Shown piece after piece: positions 18,689 to 28,044 of a stretch of 64,000 nucleotides of DNA. A program made the translations under genes and the position numbers. The stretch covers positions 119,082-183,081 of the forward strand of contig NZ_PNQZ01000066.1 of the NCBI RefSeq assembly GCF_003994335.1. Reading direction: 5' to 3'. The DNA comes from Asaia sp. W19. GTDB lineage: Bacteria; Pseudomonadota; Alphaproteobacteria; Acetobacterales; Acetobacteraceae. Position 1 is the stretch's first letter. Every line of letters begins with the position of its first letter. The notes under the pieces were generated by a model. That model worked only from the letters and a program-made list of their open reading frames with translations, made no database searches and was not told where the DNA came from.

Positions 18689-18829
18689 CGGAGTGGTGTT
18701 CTCAACACGCAAGAAATCATCAGTTTTTGTTAAGAACCGATCTATTTGATGAGATAGCCTCGTTATATCTAACAGATCTGTCACGTTCCCGCATTCTGGG
18801 ATTGTGGCGGCCTTGGGAGGAATGACGAG

Positions 18830-19867
18830 ATGGCGCAGGCACTGGTTCTGGAAGAGCGTGGCAAACTGTCCTTGCGGGAGATCGCGCTGGATGACACGCT
18901 CGGACCTGATGATGTGCGTATCGCTATCCATACCGTCGGCATCTGCGGCAGCGATGTGCATTACTATATCCATGGCGCGATCGGCCCCTTTGTGGTGCGC
19001 GAGCCCATGGTGCTGGGGCATGAGGCGTCAGGGGTGATCACGGCCATTGGCGATCGCGTGACGACGCTGAAAATCGGCGATCGCGTCTGTATGGAGCCCG
19101 GCATCCCAGACACGCTCTCTCGCGCTGCGCGTCTCGGGTGCTACAATATCGATCCTGCCGTACGCTTCTGGGCGACGCCACCCGTGCATGGCTGCCTGAC
19201 GCCATCTGTGGTGCATCCTGCCGCCTATACGTTCAGATTGCCCGAGAATGTGAGCTTCGCCGAAGGGGCCATGGTCGAGCCTCTGGCTGTGGGCGTCCAT
19301 GCCTGCGTCAAGGCGAAGATCCAGCCGGGGGATATCTGTCTCGTCACCGGGGCTGGTCCTATCGGCATCATGACAGCGCTCTCCGCCCTAGCTTCCGGCG
19401 CGAGCCAGGTCTTTATCAGCGATTTTTCTGCCCCCAAACTCGCGATAGCCGGGCGCTATGCCAATATCGTGCCGATCAATCTGGCCGAGACGAAGCCTGC
19501 GGAGCGTATCGCCGCCCAATGCGGTGAGGGCTGGGGCGTGGATGTCACCTTCGAGGCAAGCGGGTTCGAAAGCGCCTATCGTGACGCGCTGGACTGCACA
19601 CGCCCCGGGGGGCGTCTGGTTCTGGTCGGTATGCCGCCCGGGAAGATCGCCTTGGATATCGTCGCGGCGCAGGCCAAGGAACTGAGCATCGAGACGATCT
19701 TTCGCTATGCCCATGTCTATGATCGCGCCATCGCGCTCATTGCCTCGGGGAGCATCGACCTCAAGCCCCTGATCTCGGGCAGCTTCCCGCTGAGCGAGGG
19801 TATCGCGGCCTTCGAGCGCGCCGCGGAAGGGCGGCCGGAAGACGTCAAACTCCAGATCACGCTCTGA
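18830..19867 (+). CDS. NAD-dependent xylitol dehydrogenase (zinc MDR family)
   Basis: A 345-residue medium-chain dehydrogenase that should oxidise xylitol (or a related polyol) at C2 in the cytosol. [10 protein letters not shown] supplies the zinc ligand C39, and VLGHEASG gives H64/E65. The structural-zinc Cys cluster of alcohol dehydrogenases is replaced by [18 protein letters not shown], as is usual in the sorbitol/xylitol branch. [13 protein letters not shown] matches xylitol dehydrogenases of acetic acid bacteria as I know them. The coenzyme fold motif GAGPIG follows, with an acidic residue (SDFSAPK) at the end of beta-2 favouring NAD. It opens a co-directional set with an AraC regulator, an SDR and a sugar ABC importer, consistent with polyol catabolism. 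Confidence 0.88.
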   Translation: MAQALVLEERGKLSLREIALDDTLGPDDVRIAIHTVGICGSDVHYYIHGAIGPFVVREPMVLGHEASGVITAIGDRVTTLKIGDRVCMEPGIPDTLSRAARLGCYNIDPAVRFWATPPVHGCLTPSVVHPAAYTFRLPENVSFAEGAMVEPLAVGVHACVKAKIQPGDICLVTGAGPIGIMTALSALASGASQVFISDFSAPKLAIAGRYANIVPINLAETKPAERIAAQCGEGWGVDVTFEASGFESAYRDALDCTRPGGRLVLVGMPPGKIALDIVAAQAKELSIETIFRYAHVYDRAIALIASGSIDLKPLISGSFPLSEGIAAFERAAEGRPEDVKLQITL

Positions 19868-19893
19868 CTCCCTGCACAGACGAGGCACGTCTC

Positions 19894-20892
19894 ATGTCGT
19901 TTCTCAATGGCATCCCTACCGCTCACACCCCCTCGGGTCAGAATGGCCGAGGCGCGCAGAGCCCGGCTATTCTCGAGCTGATACCAGAGCAGAAGACTGG
20001 CAGCTTCCGCTGGCACCAGCATGATTATCCGGCAGCTATTGCCTGCTGGAATTACCATCCGGAATATGAGCTGCATCTGATCACGCAGGGTGCAGGCCGG
20101 GCGATGATTGGCGACCATATCGGCCCGTTTGCGGTGGGTCAGCTTGTACTCGTCGGGCCGGACCTGCCCCATGCGTGGTTCAGCCCCCTTTCCGAGGGGG
20201 AGGTTCTCCGGGGGCGTGATGTGGTGCTCCAGTTCAGTCAGGGCTGGATCGAGGGATTGATCGCGCTTTGCCCGGAGTTGTCCGGGCTGACGCGCATGCT
20301 GGCTGAGTCGGTCCACGGACTCGAATTTACAGGGGGGCAGGCTCTGGCCCATGCCGAGGCGCTTGTCGCGCTCGGAGCGCAAAGCCCCGGGCAGAAACTC
20401 GCCTCCTGCGTCTCCCTGCTGTCCGCGCTGTCGCAATCGCCCTGGCGGCGTCTTTCCACCGGGCGCGATCGCAGTTTGCCGGGGGGAGCCGGGGTTTCCG
20501 GCGCGGCGCGCATCAACCGTCTGGTGCGTCAGCTCCTGACGACCGATCCCGCCACGATCCGGCATGAGACAATCGCCTCCTCCATCGGCATGACGCCCTC
20601 GGGATTCTCGCGCCAGTTCCGCGCGGTGACAGGGGAGACGTTCATGAGCTTCGTGCAGAAGCTGCGTATCGGCCATGCCTGCCATCTGCTCGCCACGACC
20701 CCCATGGCGGTGACCGATATCTGTCGTGAAGCAGGGTTCAGCAATCTCTCGAATTTCAATCGCGTGTTCCTGAGTTTGCGTGGCTGCACGCCGCGTCAGT
20801 TCCGCCAGCAATCGCACCAGATCACCGCGCCTCACTTCATGGTGCGTCCCCGTACCCTCGGCGCTTCAGAGCGTCGCCTGCAGGAGGCATGA
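19894..20892 (+). CDS. AraC-family transcriptional regulator
   Basis: A 332-residue regulator with an N-terminal cupin-like sensing domain (about 25-130; SFRWHQHDYPAAIACWNYHPEYELHLI is the beginning of it) and two C-terminal helix-turn-helix units (about 205-310). The second ends in the family motif GFSNLSNFNRVFLSLRGCTPRQFR. A Ser/Gly-rich loop (about 185-200) links the domains. It lies 26 bp after the xylitol dehydrogenase gene and 7 bp before the SDR gene, so it probably controls this polyol operon and itself. Confidence 0.92.
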   Translation: MSFLNGIPTAHTPSGQNGRGAQSPAILELIPEQKTGSFRWHQHDYPAAIACWNYHPEYELHLITQGAGRAMIGDHIGPFAVGQLVLVGPDLPHAWFSPLSEGEVLRGRDVVLQFSQGWIEGLIALCPELSGLTRMLAESVHGLEFTGGQALAHAEALVALGAQSPGQKLASCVSLLSALSQSPWRRLSTGRDRSLPGGAGVSGAARINRLVRQLLTTDPATIRHETIASSIGMTPSGFSRQFRAVTGETFMSFVQKLRIGHACHLLATTPMAVTDICREAGFSNLSNFNRVFLSLRGCTPRQFRQQSHQITAPHFMVRPRTLGASERRLQEA

Positions 20893-20899
20893 GCCTGTC

Positions 20900-21670
20900 A
20901 TGACCGATCTCTCCACCCGTTTCTCGCTTCAAGGCAAGATTGCCGTCGTCACCGGGGCCTCGCGCGGGCTTGGCGTCACTATCTGCGAGACGCTGAGCGC
21001 CGCAGGGGCCGATATCGTCGCCATCGCGCGCGATGAGGCGCTTCTCGACGAGACGCGCGCCCTCGTCACCGCGCAGGGCCGGACCTGCCTCGCCATTGCC
21101 GCCGATCTGCTCGATGCCCGAGCCGCAGAGCAGGCTGCCGCACGCATACGCAGCGCAATCGGCACGCCGACGATCCTCGTCAATAATGCGGGGATGAGCA
21201 TACCGAAATCGCTCACCGAGCAGAGCGTTGAGGAATGGGATTCCATCCTCAATCTCAACCTGCGGGCGCCCTGGCTCATGGCGCGGGCGCTGGTGCCGGG
21301 CATGATCGATGCCGGGGGCGGCAAGATCATCAATATCAGCTCCATGGCCAGCAGCGTGGCGCTGACCGATCACGGCCCCTATGTGGCCTCCAAGGCTGGG
21401 TTGAACGGCCTGACCAAGGTGATGACCGCCGAATGGGCGCCGCATAACATCCAGTCCAATGCCGTCTGCCCCACTGTGGTCTGGACGCCCATGGGCGAGC
21501 GCGTCTGGGGTGTGGGTGACAAGCTTCAGCGCTTTCTCGAGAAAATTCCCGCAGGTCGCGTCGCCACGCCTCAGGAAGTGGCCGACCTGGTGCTCTATCT
21601 CGCTACCCCTGCCTCGGGGATGATCAACGGGCAGGAGATCTTTGTCGATGGCGGCTATACCGCCATCTGA
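20900..21670 (+). CDS. SDR-family polyol/sugar oxidoreductase
   Basis: A 256-residue classical short-chain dehydrogenase. TGASRGLG (about 18-25) binds the coenzyme, NNAG (about 91-94) stabilises the core, and the catalytic set is Ser of NISSMASS plus YVASK (about 157-161). The C-terminal GQEIFVDGGYT is typical of enzymes acting on sugars and polyols. AGGAGG stands 12 bases before the ATG. Its place between the regulator and an ABC importer suggests a second oxidation or reduction step on the imported polyol. The substrate cannot be read from the sequence. Confidence 0.9.
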   Translation: MTDLSTRFSLQGKIAVVTGASRGLGVTICETLSAAGADIVAIARDEALLDETRALVTAQGRTCLAIAADLLDARAAEQAAARIRSAIGTPTILVNNAGMSIPKSLTEQSVEEWDSILNLNLRAPWLMARALVPGMIDAGGGKIINISSMASSVALTDHGPYVASKAGLNGLTKVMTAEWAPHNIQSNAVCPTVVWTPMGERVWGVGDKLQRFLEKIPAGRVATPQEVADLVLYLATPASGMINGQEIFVDGGYTAI

Positions 21671-21801
21671 CCCGACAGGACCGGGCGCTCCGACCGGTTG
21701 AGCCGGGTCGGGACGTCGCATCACCAGAGCCCATGCCCCGCATGACAGGGCATGGAAAACTGCACCGGGCAGGGAATGCCCTATTTCGATGCGAGTTCAA
21801 A

Positions 21802-22725
21802 ATGAACAAGTTTCTCAAGACGCTTCTCGCCACAACCCTCATCACCGGGTCTGCGCTCTCTCTGGCCTCCGGCAAGGCTTGCGCCGCCGAGCCGCTCAAG
21901 ATCGGCGTGTCCTTTCAGGAGATGAACAACCCCTATTTCGTGACCATGAAGGACGCGCTGCAGGATGCGGCCAAATCCATCGGGGCCACGCTGATCATCA
22001 GCGATGCCCATCACGATGTGTCCAAACAGGTCAGCGATATCGAGGATATGGTGCAGCAGGGCGTGCAGATTGTCCTCATCAATCCGACCGATTCAGCGGG
22101 TGTCGCCTCCATCGTGAAAACCGTGCATGACAAGAATATCCCCATCGTCTCGGTCGATGCCCAGGCCAATGGTCCTATCGACGCCTTTGTGGGATCGAAA
22201 AATTACGATGCCGGGTTCAAGGCCTGCACCTATCTGGGCCAGACCATCACCAAGGGCGATGTCGGCATCATAGACGGTATTCCCGTGGTGCCGATCCTGG
22301 AGCGCGTGAAAGGATGCAAGGCCGCTCTGGCGAAGTTCCCGGGCATCAAGATTGTGAGCACGCAAAACGGCAAGCAGGAGCGCGATCAGGCCCTGACGGT
22401 GGCCGAGAACATGCTGCAGGCCAATCCTGACATGAAGGGCATTTTCAGCGTCAACGATAACGGCTCGCTGGGCGTGTTGTCCGCCATCGATTCAAGCGGG
22501 CATGACGTCAAGCTCGTGAGCGTGGATGGTGCGCCCGAGGCGATCAAGGCCATTGCCAAGTCGGGCTCGCATTTCATCGGCACGGCCGCGCAATTCCCGC
22601 GCCAGCAAATCCGCCTCGCCCTGGCCATGGCGCTGGCGAAATACTGGGGGGCGGTACCGCCTGCCACGGTGCCGGTGGATGTGGAGCTGGTCGACGCCAA
22701 GGGAGCCAAGACCTTCAGCTGGTAA
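21802..22725 (+). CDS. Sugar/polyol ABC transporter periplasmic binding protein (RbsB type)
   Basis: The chosen ATG at 21802 gives a clear Sec signal peptide, MNKFLKTLLATTLITGSALSLASGKACAA cut near residue 29, which earlier starts would spoil. The mature protein is a type 1 periplasmic binding protein: VSFQEMNNPYFVTMKDAL near 37-54 and the hinge and pocket segments INPTDS and SVDGAPEA are those of ribose/xylose-class proteins (Peripla_BP_4). It captures a pentose, hexose or pentitol and delivers it to the permease. It heads the three transporter genes. Confidence 0.93.
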   Translation: MNKFLKTLLATTLITGSALSLASGKACAAEPLKIGVSFQEMNNPYFVTMKDALQDAAKSIGATLIISDAHHDVSKQVSDIEDMVQQGVQIVLINPTDSAGVASIVKTVHDKNIPIVSVDAQANGPIDAFVGSKNYDAGFKACTYLGQTITKGDVGIIDGIPVVPILERVKGCKAALAKFPGIKIVSTQNGKQERDQALTVAENMLQANPDMKGIFSVNDNGSLGVLSAIDSSGHDVKLVSVDGAPEAIKAIAKSGSHFIGTAAQFPRQQIRLALAMALAKYWGAVPPATVPVDVELVDAKGAKTFSW

Positions 22726-22807
22726 GAGCGGCGCTGTGTCGCGCCACTTCCTATCCCCGATCCTGAACACCTATTCCTGAACACGTATTCCGGGGCGGCA
22801 AGGCATC

Positions 22808-24391
22808 ATGACGGAAATCCAGTCTTCTTCTGCCCTGCCGCTCCTGAAGCTGCAGGGCATCACCAAGAGCTTTCCCGGCGTCAAAGCGCTCAAGGGCGTG
22901 TCGCTCGAACTCATGCGCGGTGAGATCCATGCGCTTCTGGGTGAAAACGGCGCCGGGAAATCGACCATCATCAAGATCATCGGCGGTATCCTGCGCCAGG
23001 ATGAGGGCGAGATGCGGCTCAATGGCGAAACATGCCATTTCACGAGCTATCGCGACGCCATCGCACGGGGCATCGGCATCGTGTTTCAGGAATTCAGCCT
23101 GGTGCCCGATCTCGACGCGGTCGATAATATCTTTCTGGGGCGCGAAAGGCGCAATGCCCTCGGGCTGAGCCGCCGCACGGCCATGGCGCGTCAGGCGGCG
23201 GGGCTGTTCGAGCGCATCGGCGTGCAGATCGACGTGACCGTCCCGGTTGGGCGGCTGAGCGTTGCCGAGCAGCAATTCGTGGAAATTGCCAAGGCGCTCT
23301 CGCTCGATGTGCGTATTCTGATTCTGGACGAGCCGACAGCGCCTCTGACGCCCAATGAGGCAGCGCTGCTCTTTCGTGTCATGCGGCAGCTGCGCGATGA
23401 GGGTATCGGGATCATTTTCGTCTCGCATCATCTCGAGGAGATCTTCGAGATCTGCGACCGCATCACCATTCTGCGGGATGGGGCGAATGTCGGCCTGACC
23501 CCGGTTGCGTCCTGCACCATGGATCATCTGGTCGAGATGATGGTGGGGCGACGTATCGAAAACAGTTTCCCGCCCAAGGCCGATACGGCCGAGCGCAGTG
23601 TGTTGCTGACGGCACGTCATCTGCGCAGCCGAAGTGATGCCGCCACGAGCGATTTCGACCTCCACGCAGGCGAAATTCTCGGTTTTGCAGGGCTGGTGGG
23701 CTCGGGCCGTACAGAGACTGCTCTTGCCCTGATCGGGGCGCTGCCCTGTCCGGGCAAGAACGTCACCATGCACGGGCGTGATGTCGCCTTGTCCGATCCG
23801 GCAGCGGCGCTTAAGGCGGGGATCGGCCTTCTGCCCGAAAATCGCAAGACGGAAGGGCTGATCCTGCCATTCAGCATCCGCGACAATATCTCGATCAATA
23901 ATCTTGCCCAGTATACGCGGCGCACAGGGCTGATCGACCGGCGCAAGGAGCATGAGAAAACCGCCTCTCTCATGCGCGCCCTGCAGGTCAAGGCTCCGGA
24001 TGACGAGACGGCAACCGTCACGCTCAGCGGCGGCAACCAGCAGAAGGTGGTCATTGCGCGCTGGCTCAATCGCCGTTGCCCGATCCTGATCTTCGATGAA
24101 CCGACGCGTGGGATCGATGTCGGGGCCAAAGCGGAAATCTATCGTCTGATGCGGGACCTGACCGGGGAGGGCTATGCGATCATCATGATCTCGTCAGAGC
24201 TGCCCGAAATCGTCGGGATGTGTGACCGCGTCGCTGTTTTTTATCGTGGCGCCATCTCGACCATTCTCGAAGGAGACGCGCTGAACGCCGAGGAGATCAT
24301 GCGTCATGCCACATCAAGCGGTACGAAACCCGTCGGACCGGGATATGCCTCTCATCAGCCCACCGGAGCAGGAGCGTCGCTCCATGCGTGA
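22808..24391 (+). CDS. Sugar/polyol ABC transporter ATP-binding protein (RbsA type)
   Basis: A 527-residue tandem ATPase. The first nucleotide-binding domain has Walker [10 protein letters not shown] (about 46-54), signature LSVAEQQ and Walker [12 protein letters not shown]. The second half has the degenerate P-loop GLVGSGRTE, normal for this family, and the signature [15 protein letters not shown] with [12 protein letters not shown]. This is the CUT2 family, which energises ribose-, xylose- or galactose-type importers and also several polyol importers. Its stop codon overlaps the permease start by 8 bp. Confidence 0.95.
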   Translation: MTEIQSSSALPLLKLQGITKSFPGVKALKGVSLELMRGEIHALLGENGAGKSTIIKIIGGILRQDEGEMRLNGETCHFTSYRDAIARGIGIVFQEFSLVPDLDAVDNIFLGRERRNALGLSRRTAMARQAAGLFERIGVQIDVTVPVGRLSVAEQQFVEIAKALSLDVRILILDEPTAPLTPNEAALLFRVMRQLRDEGIGIIFVSHHLEEIFEICDRITILRDGANVGLTPVASCTMDHLVEMMVGRRIENSFPPKADTAERSVLLTARHLRSRSDAATSDFDLHAGEILGFAGLVGSGRTETALALIGALPCPGKNVTMHGRDVALSDPAAALKAGIGLLPENRKTEGLILPFSIRDNISINNLAQYTRRTGLIDRRKEHEKTASLMRALQVKAPDDETATVTLSGGNQQKVVIARWLNRRCPILIFDEPTRGIDVGAKAEIYRLMRDLTGEGYAIIMISSELPEIVGMCDRVAVFYRGAISTILEGDALNAEEIMRHATSSGTKPVGPGYASHQPTGAGASLHA

Positions 24392-25334
24392 CTCCGTCAT
24401 GGCGCTGTCACGGCGCTCGACCGCGTTTCTGCCGGCCATGGGGCTTATCGTGGTCGTCATCGGCATGATGTTTCTCAACAGCCGGTTCCTGTCGCTGGGC
24501 AATCTGGAGAATATCGGCCGCCAGGTCTCGATCAACGCCATTATCTCGGTTGGCATGACATTCGCGATCCTGACCGGCGGCATCGATCTCTCAGTCGGCG
24601 CCACCATGGCGCTTACCGGTACGCTCACCGCCGGGCTGCTTGCCAGCGGAGTTTCTGGCGTTGTGGCCATCGTGGCGGGGATCGGGGCGGGCATGGTGTT
24701 CGGGCTCGGCAACGGGCTGTGCATTGCCGGTCTGCGTATGCCCCCCATTATTGTGACGCTCGCCTCGATGAGCATCGCGCGCGGGCTGGGGCTGATCTAC
24801 ACTAATGGCTATCCGGTGACCGGCCTGCCCGACTGGTTCGGCTTTCTGGGGCGTGGCACCATTCTGGGGGTGCAGACTCCCATCGTGATTATGGCGCTCA
24901 CTTTCGCAGTGGCCTATGTGATGCTCGAGAAAATGCCGATCGGGCGGTATATCTTCGCCATTGGCGGCAATGAAGACGCCGTGCGCCTCTCGGGTATCGA
25001 TGCGCGTCGCTACAAGGTCATCGTGTATCTCGTCAGCGGCGTGACAGCAGCGATTGCCGGCATCCTGCTCAGCTCGCGCCTGATGAGCGGCCAGCCCAAT
25101 GCCGGTATGGGGTTCGAGCTCGATGCCATCGCCGCCGTGGTGCTGGGCGGGACGGCGATTTCAGGTGGGCGCGGATCGATCATCGGCACGCTTATCGGTG
25201 CGCTGCTTCTGGGCGTGCTCAATAACGGGCTCAATCTGATGAATATCTCGCCCTATGTGCAGAATGTCATCAAGGGCGCGATTATCCTGCTCGCCATTTT
25301 CATAAGCCGCCAGACTCGCCCCGGTGCACGCTAG
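24384..25334 (+). CDS. Sugar/polyol ABC transporter permease (RbsC type)
   Basis: A roughly 316-residue inner-membrane protein with 8-10 hydrophobic helices. The conserved loop [15 protein letters not shown] (about 64-78) and the EAA-like segment [18 protein letters not shown] (about 193-210), then [17 protein letters not shown], are diagnostic of the BPD_transp_2/RbsC family. The ATG at 24384 overlaps the rbsA-type stop and has GGAG about 9 bases upstream; an in-frame ATG at 24345 is possible. It completes the importer. Confidence 0.94.
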   Translation: MRDSVMALSRRSTAFLPAMGLIVVVIGMMFLNSRFLSLGNLENIGRQVSINAIISVGMTFAILTGGIDLSVGATMALTGTLTAGLLASGVSGVVAIVAGIGAGMVFGLGNGLCIAGLRMPPIIVTLASMSIARGLGLIYTNGYPVTGLPDWFGFLGRGTILGVQTPIVIMALTFAVAYVMLEKMPIGRYIFAIGGNEDAVRLSGIDARRYKVIVYLVSGVTAAIAGILLSSRLMSGQPNAGMGFELDAIAAVVLGGTAISGGRGSIIGTLIGALLLGVLNNGLNLMNISPYVQNVIKGAIILLAIFISRQTRPGAR

Positions 25335-25359
25335 ACGCGGCGAGAATGGTTTGCGTCTA
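25332..25359. terminator. Convergent hairpin containing both stop codons
   Basis: TAGACGC (25332-25338) pairs with GCGTCTA (25353-25359). The TAG stop of the permease gene and the TAG stop of the convergent GTPase gene form the two ends of the same stem, so one hairpin could close both transcripts. The stem is short (7 bp, 14-base loop). Confidence 0.45.
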
Positions 25360-26625
25360 TCCCCATGCGGGGAAAGGATCGGGCAGACCGGTATGGGCGC
25401 TGGGATCGAACACGCTATCCGTGCCCGGTGCCACCAGGCAGCTATCGAGGCGCAGACGTAGGGCCGCCTCGTTCAGCCCCGCGCCGATAAAGACGAGTTC
25501 CTGTCTACGATCGCCATAGGTCTCGTCCCAATAGCCGTTGAGCGTGTCGCGCCACGCGGCATCCTCGGGCCAATCCTCCCACGGGATGCTCGCCCACCAA
25601 CGCCCCGCCGCCTGATTGCGGGCCAGCGCGCCCGCGATACTCAGTTCTCCTACCCAGTCCGGCCGTGACGCCAGCCAGAAATACCCCTTGGCACGCACAA
25701 GGCCGGGCCATGATTCCTCGATGAAACGGGCGAAGGCGAGGGGTTCGAACGGGCGTCGCGCCCTGTAGACAAAGCTTCTGACGCCATACTCCTCGGTCTC
25801 TGGCGCATGGCTCTCAGGGTGGTAGAGTTCCTGCGCCCAGCGGGCATGACGATGGGCGCGATCAAAGTCGAAGAGGCCGGTATTGAGCAATCGCGCCGGA
25901 TCGACGCGGCTCTCCGTCGTCGCGATCAGCACAGCGTCAGCGTTCAGGGCGCGGATGATGCGTCTTGCCGTCTGTTTCTGGCTCTCGGTCGCCGCATCGA
26001 TCTTGTTGAGCAGGATCACGTCTGCAAACTCGATCTGATCGGTCAGTAGATCGACAAGGGCACGGCCATCATCCTCCCCGGCTGTTTCCCCCCGGTCACG
26101 CAGAAAATCGGTGGAGGAAAAATCAGCCAGCAAATTGGCGGCATCGACCAGAGTCACCATGGTATCCAGACGCGCGACATCGCTCAGACTGCGCCCGTCC
26201 TCGTCGCGAAATTCGAAGGTCGCAGCGATGGGGAGCGGCTCCGCGATACCCGTGGACTCGATCAGCAGGTAATCGAAACTTTGCATCGCAGCAAGGCGAC
26301 CGATCTCGGTGAGCAGATCGTCGCGCAAGGTGCAGCAGATACAGCCATTGGTCATCTCGACCAGCGTTTCCTGCGTCTGGCTCAACGCCCCGCCCCCGGA
26401 CCGGATCAGGGCGGCATCGATATTCACCTCGCTCATGTCATTCACGATCACCGCAATACGCAACCCGTCGCGGTTGTTCAGCAGGTGATTCATAAGCGTG
26501 GTTTTGCCCGCCCCCAGAAACCCGGACAGGATGGTCACGGGAAGGCGGGGATCACCTCGACCTGTGTTGTTCGGCAGCACTGCAGGAGCGGACCCATCGA
26601 CTATGGGGGGCAGGGAAGAGGACAT
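25357..26625 (-). CDS. COG0523 (CobW/ZigA-type) zinc metallochaperone GTPase
   Basis: A G3E-family GTPase. Walker A is GFLGAGKTT, followed by the metal-binding motif [10 protein letters not shown] (CxCC) and [14 protein letters not shown] supplies guanine specificity. The C-terminal CobW_C domain (about 270-400) is present. Start at 26625 is preferred over the ATG at 26644-26646, which lies next to the palindrome. COG0523 proteins deliver metals, and the Zur-regulated subgroup delivers zinc to essential enzymes under scarcity. The Zur-like site immediately upstream, and the divergent DUF1826 gene, put this protein in the zinc subgroup rather than with cobalamin synthesis. Confidence 0.92.
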   Translation of the reverse strand: MSSSLPPIVDGSAPAVLPNNTGRGDPRLPVTILSGFLGAGKTTLMNHLLNNRDGLRIAVIVNDMSEVNIDAALIRSGGGALSQTQETLVEMTNGCICCTLRDDLLTEIGRLAAMQSFDYLLIESTGIAEPLPIAATFEFRDEDGRSLSDVARLDTMVTLVDAANLLADFSSTDFLRDRGETAGEDDGRALVDLLTDQIEFADVILLNKIDAATESQKQTARRIIRALNADAVLIATTESRVDPARLLNTGLFDFDRAHRHARWAQELYHPESHAPETEEYGVRSFVYRARRPFEPLAFARFIEESWPGLVRAKGYFWLASRPDWVGELSIAGALARNQAAGRWWASIPWEDWPEDAAWRDTLNGYWDETYGDRRQELVFIGAGLNEAALRLRLDSCLVAPGTDSVFDPSAHTGLPDPFPAWG

Positions 26626-26646
26626 CTTGATCTCGGCTCTGAACAT

Positions 26647-26664
26647 GTTATGTTATAACATAAC
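26647..26664. promoter_or_regulatory. Zur-box-like perfect palindrome
   Basis: GTTATGTTATAACATAAC is an 18-bp perfect palindrome between the divergent GTPase and DUF1826 genes. It matches the alphaproteobacterial Zur operator pattern as I know it (GTTATnnnATAAC-like). Zinc-loaded Zur would repress both transcripts. The right edge is 3 bp before the annotated ATG of the DUF1826 gene. Confidence 0.8.
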
Positions 26665-26667
26665 GTA

Positions 26668-27366
26668 ATGAGAGTTCCGACCGTGATCAAGTCCTGCCCG
26701 ACCCGTCGCATTCTGGCCTTTCGCAGGCAGCCCCTCGATATCACCCTGCCTGTTGGCGATATGACAATCCTGCCGCTCGGGTTGACGCCAGTCGTCCGCA
26801 GCGAGGCGCAGCACTACCTTTCACAACGCCCAAGCCTGCTCGTCCTGAGGGGGGATCTCGCCGCTCTCGCTGCGGGGATACATGCCTGTCTGGGCGCGCA
26901 AACCCCGGCTCTGGCTGAGGATGTCCTGTCTCTCGCGCGGCTTTATGCCGATACCATCCGTCGTGATGTGCTGCGTATCCGGCTCGAGCAGGTGGTGACG
27001 GATAGCTGCCGCAAGTTCCACGTGGATCATCTCGCGCTTCGGCTGTTGCGCAGCTATGTCGGCCCCGGACTCCAATGGACACGCGATGGTGGTGAGGAGG
27101 TGCATGACACGCCCCCCGAGGCGCTGGTCATTCTGGCGGGCACCGCACATCCGGAATGGTCTGAGCTTTGTACAGTACGTCACCGCTCGCCGCCCTTGAG
27201 CGCGGCGCAAAGACGCGCAGGCGGTCGACTCCTGCTGACCATAGACGAAACTGATCTCGGACCTGACGATCTTGGTACGGAGGACGGCACAGGAAACCCG
27301 CTTTCGCCCGAGCAGAGAGCCCTTTGGGATCTGGCCAATTGGGGGGATGGGCGTGTTCGCCATTGA
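26668..27366 (+). CDS. DUF1826 family protein (zinc-starvation associated)
   Basis: A 232-residue protein matching the DUF1826 family in length and in the core FHVDHLALRLLRSYVGPGLQW (about 110-131), with a likely metal- or substrate-binding HxDH, and in RHRSPPLSAAQRRAGGRLLLTID near the C-terminus. The family has no established biochemical role but recurs next to Zur-regulated COG0523 genes. The fold looks like a double-stranded beta-helix oxygenase because of the HxD and later RHRSPP elements; this is inference. The ATG at 26668 directly abuts the Zur palindrome; a GTG at 26683 is an alternative. The stop overlaps the next gene by 20 bp. Confidence 0.8.
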   Translation: MRVPTVIKSCPTRRILAFRRQPLDITLPVGDMTILPLGLTPVVRSEAQHYLSQRPSLLVLRGDLAALAAGIHACLGAQTPALAEDVLSLARLYADTIRRDVLRIRLEQVVTDSCRKFHVDHLALRLLRSYVGPGLQWTRDGGEEVHDTPPEALVILAGTAHPEWSELCTVRHRSPPLSAAQRRAGGRLLLTIDETDLGPDDLGTEDGTGNPLSPEQRALWDLANWGDGRVRH

Positions 27367-28027
27367 AAGCTGGCCGGATCATGAGGGCATCGGGCTCGAT
27401 GGTTACGCCGCTGGGCTGACGCCCATGGGGGCGACGCTTACCGCCGAGAGAGCGCACGGCCGCGATGCCGAACCGGGCCGTTTCTTTAGCGAGCGCGCGA
27501 ACGGCCCCCATGTGCGTGCCGGCGGGCTGGAAGATACGCTCGCCCATCTGCCAAGGCAGGATCTGGATATGGTCATCTGGGCGCGTACCCCGCCCGGAAG
27601 CTGGGCCGACGCCATGCGGTGTTTCTCGTCCCCCGGACCAACGCTGCGGCTGAAGGGCACGATAGAGACCGTGTCGCAGGCCATACGGGACCTGCCTCAG
27701 GCGCGCGCCTATCCGGATTTTCTGCTGGAAGATGTCGTGCAATCCGCATCTCTGGCCGCCGCACTCTCAGGGTCCAACCGCCTCAGCCTGAGCCTCGCTT
27801 GTGGCGCCGAGGTCGATGTACCGGAATCCGGAGGGCGCATGTCCTTGCTCTGCGCCTATGGCCATGACGCTGTCGGCTGGGAGTCCGGCCCGGCGTTGAG
27901 CGGGGGGCAGAGCACAGGCTTTGCGCCCTTCAGCCTCGCTTTCATTCCCGGGAGGGAGGAAACGCGCCTGCGTCTGTCGGTGGACCATCCGCGATGCGGC
28001 CCCGTGCTCTTTCTGCGTGTCGAGTAG
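27347..28027 (+). CDS. Unknown protein in the putative Zur regulon
   Basis: A 226-residue protein I do not recognise. The ATG at 27347 lies inside the end of the DUF1826 gene, so the two are translationally coupled and should share the Zur-like operator. There is no signal peptide and no membrane segment. A RPHE-type metal motif is not obvious; the two visible histidine-containing stretches (NGPHVRAGG and DTLAHLPRQD, about 50-72) are unremarkable. The end, RLRLSVDHPRCGPVLFLRVE, looks like a beta-rich C-terminus. By position it is a candidate zinc-starvation protein. Confidence 0.65.
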   Translation: MGVFAIESWPDHEGIGLDGYAAGLTPMGATLTAERAHGRDAEPGRFFSERANGPHVRAGGLEDTLAHLPRQDLDMVIWARTPPGSWADAMRCFSSPGPTLRLKGTIETVSQAIRDLPQARAYPDFLLEDVVQSASLAAALSGSNRLSLSLACGAEVDVPESGGRMSLLCAYGHDAVGWESGPALSGGQSTGFAPFSLAFIPGREETRLRLSVDHPRCGPVLFLRVE

Positions 28028-28044
28028 AGGCACTGGGCATAGGG

